The notes beneath the pieces were generated by a model that saw only the letters and a program-made list of their open reading frames with translations, was not told the origin of the DNA and did not search any database. A program made the position numbers and the translations under genes. From RECG01 sp964444805 (lineage in GTDB: Bacteria > Bacillota_I > Bacilli_A > Acholeplasmatales > Acholeplasmataceae), in the NCBI GenBank assembly GCA_964444805.1, contig CAYUIK010000014.1, positions 1 to 18,660 on the forward strand: 18,660 nt of DNA. The letters run 5' to 3'. Positions 7,541 to 15,230 of this stretch are shown piece after piece; positions within the stretch are counted from its first letter, which is position 1; each line of letters opens with the position of its first letter.

Positions 7541-9196
7541 TTAGCACTTCCGATTGCGCAATTTCATCTGCTCTTTGAAAAAATACATGCGATCATCCGC
7601 TCGTTTCATGAGATCACTCGGTTTACGGTCGATTTTGGGATCATAGACCGCCGACCCCGTGGATATATCGAAATGATAGGAAATCATGGCATTGAAATCC
7701 TCGATGCTCCGTTTAAAGGAAAAGAGTCGATGTTTGAAGAGCGATTCTTCGGAATCGAGGGCGATGCACGCGAATTCATCGCCACCGATGCGGTAGCATT
7801 CACCGAGGTCGCCGAAGGCTTTCTCGATCAGTCGATATCCTTGTTTGAGACATACGTCGCCGGCATGATGTCCGTGCGTATCATTAATCTTTTTGAGATC
7901 ATCGAAATCAAAGAAAATCAGTCGCATATATTTGAGCGCGTGCTCTTTCGCAAAATACTCATCGAGTTTTTGTTCATAGGCCAGACGATTTCTCGCTCCC
8001 GTCAACGTATCCTGATATGCCAGCGTCTTATACATTTCGAGTTGATAGGTTTCCTTGAATCGCTTGATCATGAGTCTCGTATAGTCGATAAGCTGTAAAA
8101 TCATGAAGATTACCGCACCAAGGAGAACGTAGAGCGAGGTGCGATTGAAGTCGCCCATGGCAAAATTGATGAGTTCAAGAATGCCAAAGAGCACAACGAC
8201 CGAAAAAAATTGCATGAACCGTTTCGCTTCCTGATTTTTATCGCGAATAATCTCAATAGAAACCGTTACCAAAACGAGAAGGAGACCAAGGAAAATCATA
8301 ATTTGCGTGATCCATACCGATTCAAAAAAATCAAACAGACCGGACACCTGAAAACCGAGAATGACGAAGAGATTGATGCCGAACAATAAGGTAAAAACCG
8401 TGTATGGCCACTTGCATCGTTTCATGACGAAATCACGAACGTAGTAGATCATCGGAATCGGAAATAGCGTAAGCATCATATAGGAAAGTGAACCGATAAT
8501 GAATTGATTACCCGTCACAAATTGAATCATGCGCGATTCCGAGAGAACCCAAAGCGACAAGAGGATGGCGAACATACCGAGATGTCCCTTGCCTTTGGTA
8601 TGGTCACGGTCAACCGCGACATGAAGGACGACAATGGTAAATCCGATAAAAAAGAGCACGGAAGCAACCGCAAGGCGGATGGAATAGGTCTTCCCGATCC
8701 ACGCATTCAAACCGGCGTGATCGCCATAGATGACCGGATTAATGGTTCCTGACATCACCGGATAAGGCGACCGATAGGTAATGGTGAGCTCGCTTCCCGC
8801 AGAATCTTCTGGTATATCGACGATATGCCAAGAGCTCGCATAGGGAACCAGGCTCGGCCCCTCATCGAAATGTCTCGTATAGAGAAGACGTCCGTCGAGT
8901 CTAACGTCGATATCCTGCAAGGATGTCCTAAGTAAAATGCTTTGGGCTCGGTCAAATGCAGCATCGAGTGTCGTCTTAATCGTATAGAATTCATTTGTTT
9001 CGATATCCCGGTTTACGGGAAGTGGTGGCAACTCAATCGTTTCATCATCGTACACGAGGACCCAACCGTGATTAAAGTCGGATGTGCTGCTCATTGGCAA
9101 TTTCAATGAGGATCCAGGCGTAAAATAGGCAATACCAAAAATGAACATGAATGTGATGAGTGTAAGAATGTAGGGCATATAAAATTTTTTGCGCAT
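7541..9196 (-). CDS. Membrane-bound diguanylate cyclase with extracellular sensor domain
   Basis: 551 residues. The chosen ATG (9194-9196) has a perfect GGAGG (9205-9209) eight bases upstream; an earlier in-frame ATG ending at 9232 has none. Order: TM1 (about 7-25), an external beta-rich domain (about 30-165, with LLRTSLQDIDVRLDGRLLY, SSWHIVDIPED and ELTITYRSPYP, a pattern seen in jelly-roll sensor domains of Clostridia-type cyclases), about seven membrane segments (about 172-375), then a GGDEF domain. The domain has DTLTGARNR, the metal-site FDFDDLKKIND (near 430) and an intact GGDEF motif at 471-475, so it should make c-di-GMP from two GTP. The inhibitory RxxD site expected five residues before GGDEF is missing. 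It heads a probable unit with two small membrane proteins and a MATE exporter, and is divergent from another GGDEF gene. Confidence 0.92.
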   Translation of the reverse strand: MRKKFYMPYILTLITFMFIFGIAYFTPGSSLKLPMSSTSDFNHGWVLVYDDETIELPPLPVNRDIETNEFYTIKTTLDAAFDRAQSILLRTSLQDIDVRLDGRLLYTRHFDEGPSLVPYASSWHIVDIPEDSAGSELTITYRSPYPVMSGTINPVIYGDHAGLNAWIGKTYSIRLAVASVLFFIGFTIVVLHVAVDRDHTKGKGHLGMFAILLSLWVLSESRMIQFVTGNQFIIGSLSYMMLTLFPIPMIYYVRDFVMKRCKWPYTVFTLLFGINLFVILGFQVSGLFDFFESVWITQIMIFLGLLLVLVTVSIEIIRDKNQEAKRFMQFFSVVVLFGILELINFAMGDFNRTSLYVLLGAVIFMILQLIDYTRLMIKRFKETYQLEMYKTLAYQDTLTGARNRLAYEQKLDEYFAKEHALKYMRLIFFDFDDLKKINDTHGHHAGDVCLKQGYRLIEKAFGDLGECYRIGGDEFACIALDSEESLFKHRLFSFKRSIEDFNAMISYHFDISTGSAVYDPKIDRKPSDLMKRADDRMYFFKEQMKLRNRKC

Positions 9197-9323
9197 CACA
9201 TCGGCCTCCGCTTGAATTCTAATCGAATCCATTTCTAAATCATGGTGTCATCGCACGAATCAATGATTGAGAGCCACGTCATCCGGTTCAAGCAACCAGC
9301 AAAAAAACGACGAAACCGATTTG

Positions 9324-9351
9324 ATTATAGTTCATTTTACACGATTTGTAA
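9324..9351 (-). promoter_or_regulatory. Promoter of the minus-strand diguanylate cyclase unit
   Basis: On the minus strand TTACAA (9346-9351) and TATAAT (9324-9329) are separated by 16 bases. Transcription would start near 9317, about 120 bases before the chosen ATG. Confidence 0.65.
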
Positions 9352-9402
9352 CGATAAATGAAGTCTTTATAATAAGTTTAGAAACCTTGTATATAAAAGT
9401 GC

Positions 9403-9431
9403 TTTCAATATGGCTTTGAATATGATAAAAT
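9403..9431 (+). promoter_or_regulatory. Probable promoter of the plus-strand GGDEF gene
   Basis: TAAAAT (9426-9431) with an extended TGA before it; a weak -35 TTTCAA (9403-9408) lies 17 bases upstream. Support is moderate because the -35 matches consensus at only three positions. Confidence 0.4.
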
Positions 9432-9515
9432 GGCATTTGGGTAAGACGCCACATAAAATCTTCATTAAATCCTCTTGCAATCACGACACCACCCGTAAGC
9501 GAGCGAGGTGTGATC

Positions 9516-10625
9516 ATGATGGAAAACATCGAACAGCTTTTTACCGTATCCTTCGCACTTGGAGCGTTCATGATCGCCATTGTCTATGGTTTTTATGCGT
9601 TTCAGACAAAACAAAAATCTTTCCGAAATTGGCATTTATACTGGTGCCTTTTGACTTTAGCCAACATTGGATTACTGCTTTCCCTTGCATACGGCCATAC
9701 ATTCGGCAATTACATCTATACGTATGCCGCAGCAATCGGTACGTATTTTTTCGTCTTGGGTTCGTATGCCTACATCGGTCGTAGCCCGCAAAAAGGTATT
9801 CATCTTTTTATGTCGGTTTTTCTTATCTTTCTTTTAACCCTAACCCTTTTCAAGAGCACGCTGTTATTCGTTCCTTTGGTCCTGCTCTTACTCGTAATCA
9901 GTTATTTTTCGATTGCCGGAATCGCTTTCATCCAGGAAAAATCGCGACAAAGAAAACTGTTCGGTATCGCCATTTTTCTGCTTGTCGTCAATCAGATCAT
10001 CTATCTCTTGTCTTATGAAACCGCATCCTATGATGCGATCGGTTTTATCGTATTGGGTATGACCGGAACGATCATCGGATTCGGACCGATCGCGCTCTAT
10101 CACTATGCGGCCTATAAAAAACAATCGGAAATCCAGAACCACCTCTATTTTCTTAGCTATCACGATAGCTTGACAAACCTCAAAAATCGAGCACACCTAG
10201 AAGAAGTATTGGATGCCTATGAAGCGAAAAAGACAGTACCCTTCACGATTATCATGATCGACCTCAATAATCTTAAAGAGGTCAATGACTCCTTGGGACA
10301 TCACGTCGGCGACGAACTTCTGATCGAAACGGCGTCGCTCTTGAAGCATGTTTTCAACAACTTCGAACACATCGTCCGTCTTGGTGGAGATGAATTTCTC
10401 ATCCTTTTGCCCCACATCGACGAAAAGGCCAGTGCAACCTATCGAGCCGACCTTAGACATGCTGTCTCGAGCTCGAACACACTTGCGATGTCGCTCTCGA
10501 TTGCGATCGGTTCGGCAACGCGAACCGATTTCCAGACATCGTTGAGAGATATCATAAGGAATGCCGAAAGAAACATGTATGCCGACAAACAGGTTACGCG
10601 AAATCGACGTAACGAAATGAAATGA
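9516..10625 (+). CDS. Membrane-bound diguanylate cyclase (GGDEF), second copy type
   Basis: About 369 residues from the ATG at 9516, chosen because GAGGTG (9505-9510) lies just upstream; the next ATG (9519) is nearly as good, and the GTG at 9510 overlaps the ribosome site and is unlikely. The N-terminal 205 residues form about seven membrane segments with very short loops and no large external domain, unlike the neighbouring cyclase. After a short linker comes a GGDEF domain with SYHDSLTNLKNR, IIMIDLNNLKEVNDSLGHH (metal and substrate site) and an intact GGDEF motif at about 290-294. No RxxD inhibitory site stands at the expected position. It should make c-di-GMP in response to a signal felt in or near the membrane. 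This is the only confident plus-strand gene in the window; a strong terminator follows it. Confidence 0.9.
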   Translation: MMENIEQLFTVSFALGAFMIAIVYGFYAFQTKQKSFRNWHLYWCLLTLANIGLLLSLAYGHTFGNYIYTYAAAIGTYFFVLGSYAYIGRSPQKGIHLFMSVFLIFLLTLTLFKSTLLFVPLVLLLLVISYFSIAGIAFIQEKSRQRKLFGIAIFLLVVNQIIYLLSYETASYDAIGFIVLGMTGTIIGFGPIALYHYAAYKKQSEIQNHLYFLSYHDSLTNLKNRAHLEEVLDAYEAKKTVPFTIIMIDLNNLKEVNDSLGHHVGDELLIETASLLKHVFNNFEHIVRLGGDEFLILLPHIDEKASATYRADLRHAVSSSNTLAMSLSIAIGSATRTDFQTSLRDIIRNAERNMYADKQVTRNRRNEMK

Positions 10626-10628
10626 TCG

Positions 10629-10656
10629 AACCGTGTCCTTGGACATGGTTTTTTTT
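10629..10656 (+). terminator. Rho-independent terminator of the plus-strand GGDEF gene
   Basis: AACCGTGTCC (10629-10638) pairs with GGACATGGTT (10641-10650), one G-T pair included, followed by eight T (10649-10656). It begins four bases after the TGA stop. Its T run overlaps the TAA stop codon of the convergent sbcC gene (10655-10657). On the minus strand the hairpin lacks a following T run, so it is a poor terminator for sbcC. Confidence 0.88.
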
Positions 10657-13600
10657 ATCGGATCTTGCTTCCCTCATTCGTGACGTCGAGCGTAATCTTG
10701 GTCTCGATGCGATCCTTGAGTTCTTGAACATGACTGATGATTCCCACGACTCGTCCGACTTTGTTTTGACTCAAAAGCGTTTCGATCGCCATATCGAGGG
10801 ATTCCTGATCGAGTGTTCCGAATCCCTCATCGATGAACATCGTCTCAAGACTGATTCCTCCCGCATTTCGTTCCACGATTTCCGCCAAACCGAGTGCCAA
10901 AGCCAGAGCAGCTTTGAACGACTCACCCCCGGAAAGCGTCGAAACGTCGCGCGTCTTTGACGTATAGGCGTCATGGATGATGAGGTCGAGCCCCTGTTTT
11001 CCAGAACCTTTCATGCGCTCCGACTTTCGAAAGAGCGTGTAGCGTTCACTCGTCATATTCGCGAGTCGCCGATTGGCAACAACGAGAATCTCGTTGAAAA
11101 AGTAGGCGAGCACATAGCGTTCGAAAGAAATCTTGTTTCCGCGCATCCCGCGGGCGATATCCGCCACGATTTGCGCTTTTTCGTAGGCTTTTCGGGCTTT
11201 TTCGGAGGAACGATACGTTTTTGCGATCATGTTTTCGAGTTCAACATTTCTCGAATACCGGATGTCGAGTTGGCGAATGTCTTCCTGCAGCAAAACACGT
11301 TTCTCTTCGTAATCGTTTAAGTCTTTTTTCATTAGATGCGTATCGTGTTTTTCTTGATCTATGATTTCCTTTTCGATGACTTCGAGCCACTTCCTATTTT
11401 GCAGTAGTTCCTCGTCATGGGATTTCACTCGTTTTTTCATCGTATCGATGTCATGTTCCATTTCAAGCGTCCGATCGAGTTCTTCCGCAGAGGAGAAGTG
11501 CGCATCGAGTTCGTTTTGATAGACCCGTTTCGCCTTCTCATGCTTCGCTTCGCTTTCAGCGATGTCTTTTTCGATCTCGACAAGCACGCTTTGTTCGTGC
11601 CGCAACTTTTGTTCGTTGGTTCGATAGGATTCGCGGATGGAAGCGATGCGTTCCATATTTTGCTTTCTCGCTTGCTCGAGCGCATCACGCGTTTTCCTAA
11701 GTTCGTCGAGCTCCCGCTTTTCATCACCAAGTTCCCGCTTTAGACGAACTAGATCGTAGGTGATTCGGTTCATTTCGCCACTCAGTCGATCGATTGTCCG
11801 CTGAGCTTCCGTCTTACGCTTTGAAATCAACGCTTTGCGCTTCTCGCAATCGCTTTGTTCCTGTCGCAATCGTTTGAGATCTTCCTTTGTCGCATCGATC
11901 TCTTTTTGTTTCCTGTATGCTGCTCGGAGTTCATCCTTTTGCATCGTCAACGCTTCAGCGATTTTCGTCTTGTCCATCGAAGACGCATATCCCTGCTCCT
12001 TTAACGTCTGCTGGAGTTTCTCATACGTATCCTCGCGTTTTTCTTTTAAACGTTCGATTCGACTCTCGGTCTGACGGTATTTGGCGAGTTCTTCTTCATA
12101 GATCCTTTTGTTCGCTTCGTGTTCTTGATGCGAGATCGTTTCATCCGTCGCTTCGGCTTTGTTCGGGTGATGGATTGAGCCGCATACCGGACATGGTTCC
12201 CCCTCTTCGAGTGATTCGGCCAGAAGCGTAGCTTGTCCACTTAAGTAACGACGCGTCTGTTTTCGAAACGCTTTTTCTTTTTCAATAAAGATATGATGTT
12301 CACGTTCGAAGCGGACCTTTTCTTGTTTTAAAACCTCATCCTGTTGCTCGAGTCCGATATATAGGTCGAAGAGTAACTCGTCGGCATATATGCGTCTTTC
12401 TTTCGCCTGAATGTCCTGCATCAGCTCGATCGCCTTACTGACGAGATCCTCGTGATTACGGATCGTCACGTTTAAGTCCTTGATTTTTTCTTCATCTTTT
12501 TCGAGTTCGGCCTGTTCTTGTTGCAAAACGTCTTGTTCCGCTTTGACCTTTTCTTCGTAGGCCTGAACGTCCTGTTTCTTTTCCAAATAGGACTTGAGTC
12601 TTTCAATCGTCTGGTCGAGTCGGTCTTGTTTCGCTTTGTCGGTTTCGACAATACCTTCGATCGCGGGAATGCGATCATAATCCTTTTTGAGTTCGACGAC
12701 TTTCTCTTTCAGTTCGAACAAGACGTCTTTCGTCTTTTGCGCTCTTTTGACATAGCGATCCGTGTTCTCTTCGATTTCCAAAACGCGTTCTTGCAATGGT
12801 CTGATCTGAAGTGCCCGTTCATAACGATCGATTTTTTTTCGAAACGCGTCGATCGTCGTTTTCTCGCTCTCAAGTTCTTGACGTCTTTGGTTCGCTTCCT
12901 GTTTCTGATCGAGTCGGTCATTGTTATGCTCGACGACGCGTATGCGCTCCTTTTTTTTCTCGATTGTTTCCTGGATCATGCGCTCTTCGGACCTTTTTTG
13001 CTGCAAGGATGCACCGAGTATCCTGTTGATCGATCCGAGTTCTTCCAAGACCGCTTCGACGTGGACGTATTCGCTTGCGAGAATCCGTTTTAATTCTTTG
13101 TCCTGATCGGTTTGCACGATTTGTCCATAGTAACTCTCGAGTCGTGTCTGGTCGTCGGTAAATGTCTTTTTCATGGCATCCGCCTGGTCTTTTAGACGTT
13201 CCTGAAAGCGTTCGAAGAAATCGGTATCAAAAATACGGCGAAAAATCTTGGTTCGTTCGTCGCTCGAGGCGAGCAAAAGCGCCTGAAACTCTCCTTGTGG
13301 CAGCATGACGATCTGTCGAAACTGATCGAAACTGATACCGAGTATCTCTAGGACGCGATCATTGACATCGCCGACGCGTGTCAGAACGTCGGTCGGATTA
13401 GAAATCGAAAAGAGTTTAGCCTGGTGTGGCATCGTAATAAGGTCCGTTTTCCGTTTGCTCGGTCTCTCCTGTTTGGGATAACGGATGATTTCATACGTTT
13501 TATCGTGAACGGTGAACACCAGTTTTACGTATGTTCTCGTCTCGATCGACGCGAAATCGCTCCGCATGTTTTCCGGATCCGAGCGATTCGCTCCACTGGC

Positions 13601-13765
13601 TTTTCCATACAAAGCAAAGCTGATGGCATCAAAGATCGTCGTTTTACCCGCACCCGTAGGGCCGGAAATCAAAAAGATCTGTTTCTTGTTGATCGCTTCG
13701 AAATCAATCGCTTCGACATCCTTGAAGGGACCAAAAGCGGACATCTCCAAATATTTGATCTTCAC
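10655..13765 (-). CDS. sbcC: SbcC, ATPase/coiled-coil subunit of the SbcCD nuclease
   Basis: 1036 residues, the normal length for SbcC/Rad50-like SMC-type ATPases, which with SbcD open and cut hairpins and protein-blocked DNA ends. The N-terminal ATPase half has Walker A GPTGAGKTT (35-43) and a Q-loop (IVMLPQGEF, 152-160). Long charged coiled coils run on both sides of a zinc hook, GEPCPVCGSIHHP, with Cys525 and Cys528 at the middle of the chain. The C-terminal half has the signature LSGGESFKAALALALG (from 944), Walker B with MFIDEGFGTLD (about 976-986) and a switch His in GIISHVQ. The start is GTG, with AGGAGGG six bases upstream; this GTG overlaps the sbcD stop (GTGA, four bases), so the two subunits are translationally coupled. 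All catalytic elements look intact. Confidence 0.97.
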   Translation of the reverse strand: MKIKYLEMSAFGPFKDVEAIDFEAINKKQIFLISGPTGAGKTTIFDAISFALYGKASGANRSDPENMRSDFASIETRTYVKLVFTVHDKTYEIIRYPKQERPSKRKTDLITMPHQAKLFSISNPTDVLTRVGDVNDRVLEILGISFDQFRQIVMLPQGEFQALLLASSDERTKIFRRIFDTDFFERFQERLKDQADAMKKTFTDDQTRLESYYGQIVQTDQDKELKRILASEYVHVEAVLEELGSINRILGASLQQKRSEERMIQETIEKKKERIRVVEHNNDRLDQKQEANQRRQELESEKTTIDAFRKKIDRYERALQIRPLQERVLEIEENTDRYVKRAQKTKDVLFELKEKVVELKKDYDRIPAIEGIVETDKAKQDRLDQTIERLKSYLEKKQDVQAYEEKVKAEQDVLQQEQAELEKDEEKIKDLNVTIRNHEDLVSKAIELMQDIQAKERRIYADELLFDLYIGLEQQDEVLKQEKVRFEREHHIFIEKEKAFRKQTRRYLSGQATLLAESLEEGEPCPVCGSIHHPNKAEATDETISHQEHEANKRIYEEELAKYRQTESRIERLKEKREDTYEKLQQTLKEQGYASSMDKTKIAEALTMQKDELRAAYRKQKEIDATKEDLKRLRQEQSDCEKRKALISKRKTEAQRTIDRLSGEMNRITYDLVRLKRELGDEKRELDELRKTRDALEQARKQNMERIASIRESYRTNEQKLRHEQSVLVEIEKDIAESEAKHEKAKRVYQNELDAHFSSAEELDRTLEMEHDIDTMKKRVKSHDEELLQNRKWLEVIEKEIIDQEKHDTHLMKKDLNDYEEKRVLLQEDIRQLDIRYSRNVELENMIAKTYRSSEKARKAYEKAQIVADIARGMRGNKISFERYVLAYFFNEILVVANRRLANMTSERYTLFRKSERMKGSGKQGLDLIIHDAYTSKTRDVSTLSGGESFKAALALALGLAEIVERNAGGISLETMFIDEGFGTLDQESLDMAIETLLSQNKVGRVVGIISHVQELKDRIETKITLDVTNEGSKIR

Positions 13766-14955
13766 GATTCGCCCTCCTCTTTGATTAATGTTTCAACCGT
13801 TTTCTGAATCAGGGTACAATCCTTTTCGTCGAGCTCGTATTCCGCTGTCTTACAAGAAAAATCTTCGAACATGTTTAAGACGAGCTCCGGAAAACGGTTT
13901 TTTTTGTTCTGGTGCAGTTGTTTCGCCAGACTTTCGCTCATGAGCGATTGTTCGATCGCAAACACCCTTGGATAGGCATACTTGAACTCCATGATCAACG
14001 GGAAAACCTCTTTGAGTTTCGGCACCGGTTCCAAGATCTCTTTGTCATCTTCGAGGATAATCTTGATATAGTCGTCTTTATGGGCCCGAATCCGGTTTTT
14101 GTCCTTGATGATGTTATCGAAGTAATCCTGGATAACCACGAGATCACGACGTGATTTGAGGGGCAGCAGTTGATATGTCATGTCACGCTTAGCTTTGAAC
14201 TCGAGCAGGATGGTACTCTTTTTATGATTGGCTTCGGAAAAAGAATATTTCATGATGGATCCGGTGTAGCGGTTGTTGGGATCGCCGATTTTCTGGGGTT
14301 TGTGCATATGTCCCAGAGCGACAAAGTCAAAATCTTCAAAGAGGTCACAATCGACATATTCCATACCTCCTAAGGCAAGCAATTTTTCGGAATCGGAGGT
14401 CTCCGGCATCACGGTATTAGCAACGACATAGGCATGTGTCACGAGGATATTTCGTGCGTTCGGGTCGATCGTTTCTCGTTCGAGCATCCGTTGATATGCC
14501 ATATGATAGGAATCGATCGTTTCATCCGCTAGAATCGCTTTGACTTCCTGATAAGGCATGAAGGGGATGAGATGAACATGGATGGGTCCGAAAGCGTCAT
14601 GAAGCGTTACCTTTTCGATCGATTTCTCATACTTTGAAGCGATGTAATATCCGCTTTCGGCCAACAGACTGTTTCCAAAAGATAGCCGTTCCTGACTGTC
14701 ATGATTTCCCGCGATGGCGATGATCTTGATTTTTTCTTTGTGGACCATGTCGGTAACGAACGCATCGAAAACGACGATCGCTTCTTTCGGAGGAATCGCT
14801 CGGTCATAAATATCTCCTGTTATGATCACGACGTCGACCTCGTGTTCGATCGCTTGTCGCTTGATATCTTCAACGACCTCTTTTTGTTGTTCAAGCAAAG
14901 AATAGTTATTGATGATCTTCCCGAGGTGCCAGTCACCGGTAAAAAGTATTCGCAT
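13762..14955 (-). CDS. sbcD: SbcD, Mn-dependent nuclease subunit of SbcCD
   Basis: 397 residues, usual for SbcD/Mre11. All phosphoesterase metal-site motifs are present: GDWHLG (D8, H10), GDIYDR (47-52), GNHDS (83-87), VTHAY (H174) and GHMHKP (215-220). The C-terminal part, rich in charged helices, is where the family contacts the coiled-coil base of SbcC. The ATG start is supported by AAAGGAGG eight bases upstream. sbcC follows with a four-base overlap, so the two form an operon read from a promoter near 15074. SbcCD acts on hairpins at palindromes, blocked double-strand ends and stalled forks. Nothing looks broken or fused. Confidence 0.97.
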   Translation of the reverse strand: MRILFTGDWHLGKIINNYSLLEQQKEVVEDIKRQAIEHEVDVVIITGDIYDRAIPPKEAIVVFDAFVTDMVHKEKIKIIAIAGNHDSQERLSFGNSLLAESGYYIASKYEKSIEKVTLHDAFGPIHVHLIPFMPYQEVKAILADETIDSYHMAYQRMLERETIDPNARNILVTHAYVVANTVMPETSDSEKLLALGGMEYVDCDLFEDFDFVALGHMHKPQKIGDPNNRYTGSIMKYSFSEANHKKSTILLEFKAKRDMTYQLLPLKSRRDLVVIQDYFDNIIKDKNRIRAHKDDYIKIILEDDKEILEPVPKLKEVFPLIMEFKYAYPRVFAIEQSLMSESLAKQLHQNKKNRFPELVLNMFEDFSCKTAEYELDEKDCTLIQKTVETLIKEEGES

Positions 14956-14972
14956 GCCTCATGCCTCCTTTT

Positions 14973-15072
14973 ACATGTCCTTTTATCAAAGAATTCGAAC
15001 CATCGATCCCCTGAATACGGGTAAAAATCCTATAAAATACTTGATCGGTTTGTCGGTTCGACATGTCCTTTT
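14973..15072. repeat. Two direct copies of a 12-base sequence in the sbcD leader
   Basis: ACATGTCCTTTT occurs at 14973-14984 and again at 15061-15072. On the minus strand (AAAAGGACATGT) the first copy lies just after the predicted -10 at about the transcription start, the second 10 bases before the ribosome site. A short operator pair is one possible reading. Confidence 0.4.
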
Positions 15073-15073
15073 C

Positions 15074-15082
15074 ATTATATCA
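15074..15082 (-). promoter_or_regulatory. Promoter of sbcDC, extended -10
   Basis: On the minus strand TGATATAAT is a perfect -10 with an extended TGn. No good -35 is seen at 17 bases. Transcription would start near 15067, giving a leader of about 110 bases. Confidence 0.5.
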
Positions 15083-15127
15083 TGCTTACAATCACGAACG
15101 ACAACGAATATCATGTTCCCTCACACT

Positions 15128-15162
15128 AAAAAGATACCGCTCGACACGAATGCCGAGCGATA
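15128..15162 (-). terminator. Terminator after the acidic lipoprotein gene
   Basis: CGCTCG (15138-15143) pairs with CGAGCG (15154-15159), extended outward by two pairs past a mismatch and inward by CA/TG around a CGAA loop. On the minus strand it is followed by CTTTTT. It lies about 70 bases after the stop of the lipoprotein gene and before the sbcDC promoter. Confidence 0.6.
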
Positions 15163-15230
15163 GTTCCCGTTATATAAATAATCCCCTGTCTTCTGTTTCG
15201 ATCACTTGACACTGTTTCATGATTCATAGA

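Larger units (their letters stand above)
9197..9515. other. 319-bp divergent promoter region between two GGDEF genes
   Basis: Contains a good minus-strand promoter (9324-9351) for the cyclase on the left and a weaker plus-strand one (9403-9431) for the gene on the right, about 50 bases apart, so both could be controlled by one regulator. The leader of the left gene is about 120 bases, that of the right gene about 80. No coding region or strong inverted repeat was found in it. Confidence 0.7.

Noticed and set aside
12518..13093. 191-codon plus-strand frame rich in Phe and Asp opposite sbcC
   Set aside because: It is the complement of Lys/Glu-rich coiled-coil codons, so its composition is fully explained by sbcC.
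14960..15020. tRNA-like T-loop sequence (GGTTCGAATTC on the minus strand)
   Set aside because: The flanking bases do not pair into a five-base T stem, and no acceptor or anticodon arms can be found around it.
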